A stretch of DNA of 34,459 bases. It comes from Polaromonas sp. GTDB taxonomy: Bacteria; Pseudomonadota; Gammaproteobacteria; Burkholderiales; Burkholderiaceae_C. The stretch is taken from the NCBI GenBank assembly GCA_013298815.1, contig JAAFJF010000035.1:1-34459 (forward strand). The letters run 5' to 3'. Below the pieces are notes generated by a model that was not told the origin of the DNA, ran no database searches, and saw only the letters and a list, made by a program, of their open reading frames with translations. A program made the translations under genes and the position numbers. Below are positions 25,166 to 32,084 of the stretch, in pieces (within the stretch, counting starts at the first letter, position 1; every line of letters begins with the position of its first letter).

Positions 25166-26656
25166 TTATTTCAGCTGGTAAGCCGGGTCTAAGGTCAATG
25201 TGCGCAAATAGGCTAACCCAACTGTACCATTTGCTATATTTTGTGTAGCTGCTGAGGCAAGTAATACATCGGCTAATACATTTTTTGATACATCATTAGG
25301 AACGCCATCAGCACGCCCGCCATAGGGTTTTAAAAATGTATCTGCATCCAGCGCCATCGTGGCTTCAGCCTTGCCAACTTTGAACCTGGCTGTTCTGCCT
25401 ATAGCAGGGTTCATCGCTTGATTCGCAACGGGCTCTACAGATCTAAAAAGCTGCTGGGTGAAGCTTTTGCGCTCCAAAAGTGTGGTCGCATTAATCCAGT
25501 CGGTATACCCAGGCCAACCTTTTACATTGGGCGGCATCAGCAAGTTTTGCCCCAATTGCGCAGTTTTGAGTACAAACGGCATCACATCACTATAGCTAAA
25601 ACCAAACTGGCGAACTGAGCCAACCACCAAATCCACGGGCGATTTGATCAAGCTGCCACGGTTGCTGTCTGCCCAAAATGCGTCAGTGCTGAACAAGTCA
25701 GCCAAAGCTGCGTCAATTGCATAGCCACTGCTGGCAAATCTTTTAGCAATTCGTTTGATTTCCGCTGTGTCCTCAGTTGTAGGTGCGGGCGATACAAACT
25801 CTTTCCACAGCTTACCAACGATAAACTCGCCACACGCAGCTTGTGCCAGCATGATGTTCAGCACATCATCGCCATTGAAGAAACCAACTTTTCCCAACAC
25901 GGTTTTAGAGAAAATATCGTGCGCTGGAGCACGGAACTTGTAGCTGAAATTGTCTCTGTCCACACTCCAGCCCGTGAAAGCACGAGCCACTTCTTTGATG
26001 TCCTGCTCGTTATAGCCACCGCCTTGGGTCGCCTCGCCCAAGGTAAACAGTTCCATCACCTCACGCGCAAAATTTTCGTTGGGCGACTCACGCCTGCTGT
26101 TGGCAGCATCGAGGTAAACCAGCATGGCCGGGTCTTTGGCTATGCCGTGCAGCAGGCTGGCAAAACTGCCCAGTGCGTGGGAGCGAAACAGCTGGTGCTG
26201 TCGCCACATGGCTTGCGAGCTAACTACCTTTTGCTGCGATGTGGCGAAATGGTTATGCCAAAACAGCACCATGCGCTCTGCCAAGGGTGTTGGCGTTTCC
26301 AGCATTTCACGTAGCCACCAAGCTTTCAGCTCCACACCCTCAGCAATTTGTGCACGCCTTTGCTCTTGCCGCTCGTCCACTGTTTTGAGTTGATTTGCGG
26401 GTATCGGCGGGGGCTGACTTACAAACGCTGGCGCTGGATATTTGGGTTTAGCCGCAAATGCTGCGGCTATGATGCCGTCGACGGCTTGTTGGGCGCTTTT
26501 GCCAACGAGCTTGTCAACTTCTGCCTGTGTAGGTGTAAAACCTGTGCGAACCAGCAGGTGGCGCACCTGCTGGGGAGTCATTTGTGTAGGGTTCAGCATC
26601 GCTTCTAAACGTGCCGTCTGCGCATTCAGCTTACAGCGTTTACCCCAATCGCCCAT
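25166..26656 (-). CDS. DUF1800 family protein
   Basis: A 496-residue DUF1800 protein of unknown function, usual partner of DUF1501. Recognisable are HLLVRTGFTPTQAEVDKLV near the N-terminus, LKAWWLREMLETPTPLAERMVLFWHNHFATS, SPNENFAREVMELFTLGE, EVARAFTGW, and LMPPNVKGWPGYTDWINATTLLERK. No signal peptide is visible from ATG 26656; a second possible start is ATG 26599 (MLNPTQMTPQQ). A dispersed repeat (25230-25277) encodes part of the C-terminal region (LADVLLASAATQNIANG). It lies 54 nt downstream of ispD and may share its transcript. Confidence 0.93.
   Translation of the reverse strand: MGDWGKRCKLNAQTARLEAMLNPTQMTPQQVRHLLVRTGFTPTQAEVDKLVGKSAQQAVDGIIAAAFAAKPKYPAPAFVSQPPPIPANQLKTVDERQEQRRAQIAEGVELKAWWLREMLETPTPLAERMVLFWHNHFATSQQKVVSSQAMWRQHQLFRSHALGSFASLLHGIAKDPAMLVYLDAANSRRESPNENFAREVMELFTLGEATQGGGYNEQDIKEVARAFTGWSVDRDNFSYKFRAPAHDIFSKTVLGKVGFFNGDDVLNIMLAQAACGEFIVGKLWKEFVSPAPTTEDTAEIKRIAKRFASSGYAIDAALADLFSTDAFWADSNRGSLIKSPVDLVVGSVRQFGFSYSDVMPFVLKTAQLGQNLLMPPNVKGWPGYTDWINATTLLERKSFTQQLFRSVEPVANQAMNPAIGRTARFKVGKAEATMALDADTFLKPYGGRADGVPNDVSKNVLADVLLASAATQNIANGTVGLAYLRTLTLDPAYQLK
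25230..25277. repeat. Dispersed ~50-bp TATAGCTG-type repeat, copy in the DUF1800 gene
   Basis: TTTGCTATATTTTGTGTAGC, TGCTGAGGCA, AGTAATACATCGGCTAA. In frame, near the 3' end of the gene, in the same frame relative to the repeat as in yejF and truB. Confidence 0.7.
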
Positions 26657-26710
26657 CTAATTTGTAAACGCTGTGTAAATTTTCGCCTTTCCGTGAATTT
26701 AATGCCAGAC

Positions 26711-27469
26711 TTACACAGAAAGCTTTCTGTTTTGCAACACCGCTTCAGCTAGCGCAAAATCTTCGGGATACGTGACTTTGAAGTTTTGAGCGCTACCTCG
26801 CACCAGTTTGGGCGCATGGCCCAAGCGCTCCATAGCGCTGGACTCGTCAGTAATCAAAGCATTAACGGTGTCTGACAAGTCACCAGCCGCCGTCAAAGCC
26901 TCTAACAAGGCACCAATTCGGAACATTTGCGGCGTTTGGGCTAACCATTTGTCGCTGCGACCTAAAGTTATGCCCACGCGACCATCTCGCTCGCTTTTCA
27001 AAGTGTCAGGCAGCGGCAGCGCCAGCAAACCGCCCACAATATCGTTTTCACAGGCGTCGATAAGCACGTTGATTTGCTCGGGGGTGATGAGGCAACGCGC
27101 CGCATCGTGCACCAAAACCCAGTCGCTAACTGCTGCACCCAGCTGCAAAAGTGCTTTTAGACCGTTAAAAACAGTTCTAGCCCGCGTATTTCCTGCCTGA
27201 GGTGCTATTGAAAATATAGTATTTTCAAACTCTTTCAGCATGGCAGGTAAATAGCCATCATCAGGAGCGCTCACCACCAAGCCGCCCGACAGCCTCCTAA
27301 CTTGCTCAAAAGCAGCCAAAGTATGCATCACCATGGCCTTGCCCGCAATCACGCGGTATTGCTTGGGAACATCACTTTGCGCCCTTGAGCCATTGCCACC
27401 ACAGGGAATCAGCGCCCAGAGTTTGACAGTATTTTTGTGGTTGTTTTGTGCGTCAAGGGCGTTTGTCAT
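26711..27469 (-). CDS. ispD: 2-C-methyl-D-erythritol 4-phosphate cytidylyltransferase IspD
   Basis: Transfers CMP to MEP in the non-mevalonate isoprenoid pathway. At 252 residues it shows the nucleotide-binding start ALIPCGGNGSRAQSDVPKQYRVIAGK (family form P-A/C-A/G-G-x-G-x-R...PKQY), then DWVLVHDAARCLITPEQ, LALPLPDTLK, TPQMFRIGALLEAL, ITDESSAMERLG and NFKVTYPEDFALAEA. The usual Met after R is replaced by Ala, as I recall for related Burkholderiales. It is divergent from mfd with a 73-bp gap. The ispF gene that often follows ispD is not here; a DUF1800 gene takes that place. Confidence 0.95.
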   Translation of the reverse strand: MTNALDAQNNHKNTVKLWALIPCGGNGSRAQSDVPKQYRVIAGKAMVMHTLAAFEQVRRLSGGLVVSAPDDGYLPAMLKEFENTIFSIAPQAGNTRARTVFNGLKALLQLGAAVSDWVLVHDAARCLITPEQINVLIDACENDIVGGLLALPLPDTLKSERDGRVGITLGRSDKWLAQTPQMFRIGALLEALTAAGDLSDTVNALITDESSAMERLGHAPKLVRGSAQNFKVTYPEDFALAEAVLQNRKLSV

Positions 27470-27542
27470 GAGGCTATTCTAAAATGCAATGCTGTACAAA
27501 GTTACACTGAGTTCGCGATTAATTGATTAGATTTAAGGTTTC

Positions 27543-30500
27543 ATGGATTTACCCAAGCTTTCCCTAGGCAAACGCTATACCCTGCCCCGCTCCGTGGGGT
27601 CGTCTGATGCCTTGCTCTTAGCCAAATTAGCCCAGCGCGACAAGGCTGCCAAGCGCCTGACAGCCATCGTCACTTCCGACGCCACAGACGCCCAGCGGCT
27701 GATGCATGAAATCGCCTTTTTTGCGCCCGAAGTGCGCCTGACCCTTTTCCCCGACTGGGAAACCCTGCCCTACGACTCGTTCTCGCCACACCAAGACTTG
27801 ATCAGCGAGCGCTTGGCGACGTTGTGGCGCATCAGCCAGCGCGACAAAGACAGCGGTGCAGATGTCGTCATCGTCCCTGCAACCACAGCGCTTTATCGCT
27901 TAGCGCCTCCTAGCTTCTTAGCTGGCTACACCTTTGCCTTCAAAACCAAGCAAAAGCTGGACGAAGCCAAGTTCAAAGCGCAGTTAACGCTGGCAGGCTA
28001 CAACCACGTCAGCCAAGTCGTGAGCCCAGGTGAATATGCCGTGCGCGGCGGGCTGATCGATTTGTTCCCCATGGGCTCGCTGGTGCCGTTTCGGGTGGAT
28101 TTGTTTGACGACGAGATAGACAGTATCCGCACCTTTGACCCCGACAGCCAGCGCAGCCTCTACCCCGTGCCCGAGGTACGCTTGCTGCCAGGACGCGAGT
28201 TCCCGATGGACAACGACGCGCGCACCAAGTTTAGGAGCCGCTGGCGCGAACTGGTTGAAGGCGACCCCACCAAAAGCCGCGTTTACAAAGACATTGGCAA
28301 TGGCGTGGCGACCGCCGGTATCGAATACTACTTACCACTGTTTTTTGAAGAAACGGCGACTGTTTTTGACTATTTGGCTGGGAATGCAAACTCTAATGCA
28401 GACTCTAAAACAGATTCTAAAAACGAAGCCACAGTCGTCCTGCATGGCGATTTGGAACCCGCTTTTCAACGCTTTTGGCAAGACACTAAGGACAGGTATC
28501 GACTCGTTCAAGGCGACCCAGACCGCCCAGCGCTGCCGCCTGAAACCTTATTTTTAAGCGCAGAACAGTTTTACGCCCGCGCGAATGACTTTGCACAACT
28601 CGCAATCAAAGCCTCACCATCAGATGCGTCGAATGAAGCCGCGTTTGCAGAATTTGGCAGCCTGCCCGATTTGTCCGTCGTTCGCGGTGCGGAAGACCCG
28701 TTAGCCAAGCTCAAATCACACGCTGCAAACACGCCGCATCGCGTTTTGATTTTGGCGGAATCCGACGGCAGGCGCGAAAGTCTGCTCGATTTTCTGCGTG
28801 CCAGCAACCTGTCCGTCCCCGCTTTTGACAGTTTGGAAGACTTCCAGACCAGCACTGAAAAACTCGGTATCGCCACGTCCGGCCTGAACGTCGGTTTCAG
28901 TTGGATAGCTGAAGGCATCGATTTAGTTTCAGAGACCGAACTTTTCGCCGCTGGTGCCGTCACCCGCCGCCGTAAAAAGCAGGAGCAAGTCAGCGACGTT
29001 GAAGCGCTGATCAAGGATTTGTCTGAACTCAACGTGGGTGACCCCGTGGTGCACAGCGCCCACGGCATTGGGCGCTACATGGGCTTGATCAACTTGGATT
29101 TGGGCTTAAGCAAACAAGCTGACGGCTCTATGGCCAATGTGCTCTCATCCACTGTTCAAGAGTTTTTACACCTAGAATATGCCGACAAAGCCACGCTGTA
29201 CGTGCCCGTCAGCCAGTTGCACCACATCAGCCGCTACACCGGCGTGTCTGCCGACGAAGCGCCGCTGCACCGGCTGGGCTCACCCCAGTGGGACAAAGCC
29301 AAACGCCGAGCCGCCGAGCAAATTCGCGACTCTGCCGCCGAGTTGCTCAACATCTACGCCCGCCGCGCTGCCCGTGAAGGCCACGCCTTCCGCTACTCGC
29401 CGCAAGATTACGAAACCTTTGCCAACGACTTTGGTTTTGAAGAAACCGCCGACCAGCGCGCCGCCATCCACTGCGTGATTCAAGACATGATCAGCCCACG
29501 CCCCATGGACAGGCTGGTGTGTGGCGATGTGGGCTTTGGCAAAACCGAGGTGGCGCTGCGTGCCGCTTTCATCGCCATCACCGGTGGCAAACAAGTTGCC
29601 ATTCTTGCGCCGACGACCTTGTTAGCAGAGCAGCATTACCAAACCTTGGTTGATAGATTCGCCAAGTGGCCGGTCAAAGTCGCGGAGATGAGCCGATTCC
29701 GCTCCGCCAAAGAAATCACCGCTGCTATCAAAGGCATCGCCGATGGAACCATCGACATCGTTGTCGGTACACATAAACTGCTCAGCAAAGACGTGAAGTT
29801 TGAGCGATTAGGGCTGCTCATCATCGACGAAGAGCACCGATTCGGTGTGCGCCACAAAGAAACCATGAAGGCCATGCGTGCCGAGATCGACGTACTTACT
29901 CTCACGGCTACACCTATCCCCCGCACCCTGGGCATGGCGCTGGAAGGGCTGCGCGACCTCAGCGTCATCGCCACCGCACCGCAGCGCCGTTTGGCGATCA
30001 AAACCTTTGTGCGAACCGAAAGCAATGGCGTGATTCGTGAAGCCGTGCTGCGCGAACTGAAACGCGGCGGGCAGGTTTACTTCTTGCACAACGAAGTCGA
30101 CACCATTGAAAACCGTCGCCAGCGGCTGGAAGAAATCCTACCCGAAGCCCGCATCGCCATCGCCCACGGCCAGATGCCGGAGCGCGAGCTGGAGCGGGTG
30201 ATGAAAGACTTTGTCGCCCAGCGCTACAACCTGCTGCTGTGCTCCACCATCATTGAAACCGGCATCGACGTGCCCACGGCCAACACCATTGTGATGGCGC
30301 GGGCTGACAAGTTTGGACTTGCCCAATTGCACCAGCTGCGTGGCCGCGTCGGTCGCAGCCACCACCAAGCGTATGCGTATTTGATGGTGCCGGATATTGA
30401 AGGTTTGACGAAACAAGCGGGTCAGCGTTTGGAGGCGATTCAGCAAATGGAAGAGCTGGGCTCAGGCTTTTACCTCGCCATGCACGATTTGGAGATTCGC

Positions 30501-31127
30501 GGTACGGGCGAGGTGCTGGGTGAAAACCAGTCCGGCAACATGATGGAAATCGGTTTTCAGCTCTACAACGAGATGCTGGGCGAGGCGGTGCGCTGCCTCA
30601 AAGCCGGTATTGAGCCAGATTTGATGTCGCCCATGAACGTGACCACCGAGATCAACCTGCATTCTCCCGCCCTGCTGCCGGACGATTATTGCGGCGACGT
30701 GCATTTGCGCCTGTCGTTCTACAAAAAGCTGGCGACCGCCAAAACCACTGAGCAAATTGACAGTCTTTTGGAGGAAATCGTTGATAGATTCGGCAAACTT
30801 CCCCCGCAGGCGCAGACACTGTTGGACGTACACCGCCTGCGCGTCATGGCCAAAGCCTACGGCGTGGTCAAGGTCGATGCCGCGCCCGGTGTTATCAACA
30901 TCACCTTCAAACCCAACCCACCGATTGACCCGATGAGCATCATCCACCTCATCCAAAAAAACCGCCACATCAAGCTCACCGGCAACGACAAACTGCGCAT
31001 AGAACGCGACCTGCCCGAAGCCAAAGACCGTGCGCTGATGGTGCGGGATGTGCTGCGGAGCTTGGGGCAGCCGAAGGTGGAGGCTAAATTGGAGGCGAAA
31101 GCTGAAAAACCGGCTGTTTTACGTTAA
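27543..31127 (+). CDS. mfd: Transcription-repair coupling factor Mfd
   Basis: ATP-driven translocase that removes RNA polymerase stalled at DNA damage and recruits UvrAB. The 1194 residues contain the UvrB-like N-terminal part (TSDATDAQRLMHEIAFFAPEVRLTLFPDWETLPYD...), the polymerase-interacting domain beginning GDPVVHSAHGIGRYMGL, and translocase motifs: Walker A GDVGFGKTEVALRA near 660, PTTLLAEQHYQT, DEEHRFG near 762, TATPIPRTL. Motifs IV-VI follow with GRVGRSHHQAYAYL and the TRCF C-terminal domain. Residues about 282-293 (ANSNADSKTDSK) come from a 12-nt tandem repeat. AAGG precedes ATG 27543 by 4-5 nt. Confidence 0.98.
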   Translation: MDLPKLSLGKRYTLPRSVGSSDALLLAKLAQRDKAAKRLTAIVTSDATDAQRLMHEIAFFAPEVRLTLFPDWETLPYDSFSPHQDLISERLATLWRISQRDKDSGADVVIVPATTALYRLAPPSFLAGYTFAFKTKQKLDEAKFKAQLTLAGYNHVSQVVSPGEYAVRGGLIDLFPMGSLVPFRVDLFDDEIDSIRTFDPDSQRSLYPVPEVRLLPGREFPMDNDARTKFRSRWRELVEGDPTKSRVYKDIGNGVATAGIEYYLPLFFEETATVFDYLAGNANSNADSKTDSKNEATVVLHGDLEPAFQRFWQDTKDRYRLVQGDPDRPALPPETLFLSAEQFYARANDFAQLAIKASPSDASNEAAFAEFGSLPDLSVVRGAEDPLAKLKSHAANTPHRVLILAESDGRRESLLDFLRASNLSVPAFDSLEDFQTSTEKLGIATSGLNVGFSWIAEGIDLVSETELFAAGAVTRRRKKQEQVSDVEALIKDLSELNVGDPVVHSAHGIGRYMGLINLDLGLSKQADGSMANVLSSTVQEFLHLEYADKATLYVPVSQLHHISRYTGVSADEAPLHRLGSPQWDKAKRRAAEQIRDSAAELLNIYARRAAREGHAFRYSPQDYETFANDFGFEETADQRAAIHCVIQDMISPRPMDRLVCGDVGFGKTEVALRAAFIAITGGKQVAILAPTTLLAEQHYQTLVDRFAKWPVKVAEMSRFRSAKEITAAIKGIADGTIDIVVGTHKLLSKDVKFERLGLLIIDEEHRFGVRHKETMKAMRAEIDVLTLTATPIPRTLGMALEGLRDLSVIATAPQRRLAIKTFVRTESNGVIREAVLRELKRGGQVYFLHNEVDTIENRRQRLEEILPEARIAIAHGQMPERELERVMKDFVAQRYNLLLCSTIIETGIDVPTANTIVMARADKFGLAQLHQLRGRVGRSHHQAYAYLMVPDIEGLTKQAGQRLEAIQQMEELGSGFYLAMHDLEIRGTGEVLGENQSGNMMEIGFQLYNEMLGEAVRCLKAGIEPDLMSPMNVTTEINLHSPALLPDDYCGDVHLRLSFYKKLATAKTTEQIDSLLEEIVDRFGKLPPQAQTLLDVHRLRVMAKAYGVVKVDAAPGVINITFKPNPPIDPMSIIHLIQKNRHIKLTGNDKLRIERDLPEAKDRALMVRDVLRSLGQPKVEAKLEAKAEKPAVLR
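28386..28421 (+). repeat. Three 12-nt tandem units inside mfd
   Basis: gcaaactctaat, gcagactctaaa and acagattctaaa in a row, encoding ANSN-ADSK-TDSK in a loop of the UvrB-like part of Mfd. The unit is a multiple of three, so copy-number change would not break the frame. Confidence 0.7.
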
Positions 31128-31146
31128 ATCGTGAATTTACCCCTAA

Positions 31147-31169
31147 AATACGCCTCTAGCCGGCGTATT
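31147..31169. terminator. Hairpin after mfd, formed by a dispersed repeat
   Basis: AATACGCC, seven bases, GGCGTATT: a perfect 8-bp stem 19 nt after the mfd stop. The following bases (TATTGCC) are not a proper T run on the plus strand; on the minus strand TTTTAGG follows. It may act as a weak terminator in either direction. It coincides with the end of the repeat at 31153-31205. Confidence 0.45.
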
Positions 31170-31205
31170 TATTGCCTAAGCAGCTATTAAATATATAGCA
31201 AATTT
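31153..31205. repeat. Dispersed ~50-bp TATAGCTG-type repeat, copy downstream of mfd
   Basis: Minus strand: TTTGCTATATATTTAATAGC, TGCTTAGGCA, ATAAATACGCCGGCTAGAGG. Together with the purL copy it is the best match to the consensus, and it lies in non-coding DNA. Confidence 0.8.
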
Positions 31206-31227
31206 AAAGTTTTAATTCCTCTTTGGC

Positions 31228-31485
31228 ACGAAGGGGTGGCGCGTACCGACAAGGTAGCTTGTTCGCCTACAACTACCCCGCCCGTTGGGCACCCCTTCAA
31301 ATTGAAGGGGAATTTTCTGCATTTGGTATTCATTCCTCTATTTAGAAAAGTTATTTTCTGCCTTTGGTATTCATTCCCCTTCTTTAGAAGGGGTGGCGCG
31401 TAGCGACGGGGTAGTTGCCCCCGAATTGGTGGCGCGCAACGACGGGGTAGTTGCCCCCGAATTGGCGACGCGTGGCGACGTAGCT
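31228..31485. repeat. Left repeat cluster of the DUF559 locus
   Basis: Contains AACTACCCCG...ACCCCTTCAAATTGAAGGGGAAT and its inverse arm ...ATTCCCCTTC...GAAGGGGT...CGGGGTAGTT, spanning about 31270-31414, then two full 36-nt units (31393-31428, 31429-31464: GTGGCGCG...GACGGGGTAGTTGCCCCCGAATTG) and a degenerate third. A further partial unit is at 31230-31260. Related to 31858-32046. Units beyond about 31371 are read in frame as the C-terminus of the DUF559 protein. Confidence 0.88.
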
Positions 31486-32084
31486 GTATGCGGGGAATTT
31501 AATTGCTGTCGCACTAACTCAACCACGCCCGCTAAATTCTGTTTCACATCAACGTCTTGCACATGCAGCAACTTAAGCCCAAGCGCTTCAAGATATTCGT
31601 CACGCGCTTGGTCATAAGCTTGTTTATCATCATGCGAACTGCCATCAATTTCGACCACTAAAGCATGTTCATGGCAGTAAAAATCGACGATGTAATTGCC
31701 TATTACACGTTGCCGATCAAAATCTTGACCATTCAATTGCTTGTTTTTGACAACGTTCCAAAACAGCACTTCACTTAAATTACCCGCTTTTCTGAGTTCT
31801 CGGGCTCTTTGTTTGAGGGCTGGGTTGTAGGGAAGCTCGATTGATTTGAAGTTTTCTAATTCGGGGGCAACTGCCTCGGCGCTTTGGGGTGCGGATGCGG
31901 AGGCAACTACCCCGTCGCTTCGCGCCACCCCTTCAAATTGAAGGGGAATTTTCTGCTTTTGATATTCATTCCCCTTCAATTTGAAGGGGTGCCCAACGGG
32001 CGGGGTAGTTGCACCCGAATTTGCGGCGGGTTGAGACGGGGTAGTATTCTTCACGGCCTCAAACCCGCAAAAACCCCAACTCAT
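31371..32084 (-). CDS. DUF559 (Vsr-like) endonuclease-domain protein with repeat-encoded ends
   Basis: Residues 84-196 form a DUF559 domain, a PD-(D/E)XK nuclease relative of Vsr: LPYNPALKQRARELRKAGN, LSEVLFWNVVKNKQL, DRQRVIGNYIVDFYC (Asp134), ALVVEIDGSSHDD (Glu145) and YLEALGLKLLHV. The conserved acidic residues are kept, so activity is possible. Residues 1-83 and 197-237 are translated palindromic repeats (for example SGATTPSLRATN repeated), not family sequence. The open frame begins at ATG 32084 inside the end of the methylase-like gene; a GTG in FEGVARSDG is another possible start. The core is bracketed by 13-bp inverted repeats. Substrate unknown; a selfish nuclease, a Vsr-type repair partner of the adjacent methylase, or a decayed remnant are all open. 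Confidence 0.82.
   Translation of the reverse strand: MSWGFCGFEAVKNTTPSQPAANSGATTPPVGHPFKLKGNEYQKQKIPLQFEGVARSDGVVASASAPQSAEAVAPELENFKSIELPYNPALKQRARELRKAGNLSEVLFWNVVKNKQLNGQDFDRQRVIGNYIVDFYCHEHALVVEIDGSSHDDKQAYDQARDEYLEALGLKLLHVQDVDVKQNLAGVVELVRQQLNSPHTATSPRVANSGATTPSLRATNSGATTPSLRATPSKEGE
31858..32046. repeat. Right repeat cluster of the DUF559 locus
   Basis: Starts with an inverted unit (AATTCGGGGGCAA, 31858-31870, complement of 31451-31463), then the long palindrome AACTACCCCG...ACCCCTTCAAATTGAAGGGGAAT / ATTCCCCTTCAATTTGAAGGGGT...CGGGGTAGTT (about 31905-32010), then a direct unit ending GACGGGGTAGT. It reaches to within about 13 nt of the methylase-like gene's stop codon. Confidence 0.88.

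Noticed and set aside
27196-27246. Possible seventh copy of the ~50-bp repeat in ispD (GCTATTGAAAATATAG...)
   Set aside because: Only the first block matches; the TAGCTG, AGGCA and AATACGC blocks are not in the right order or are absent.
31393-31485. Short 36-nt repeats that could suggest a CRISPR array
   Set aside because: The units are directly adjacent with no spacers, are translated in frame, and there are no cas genes.
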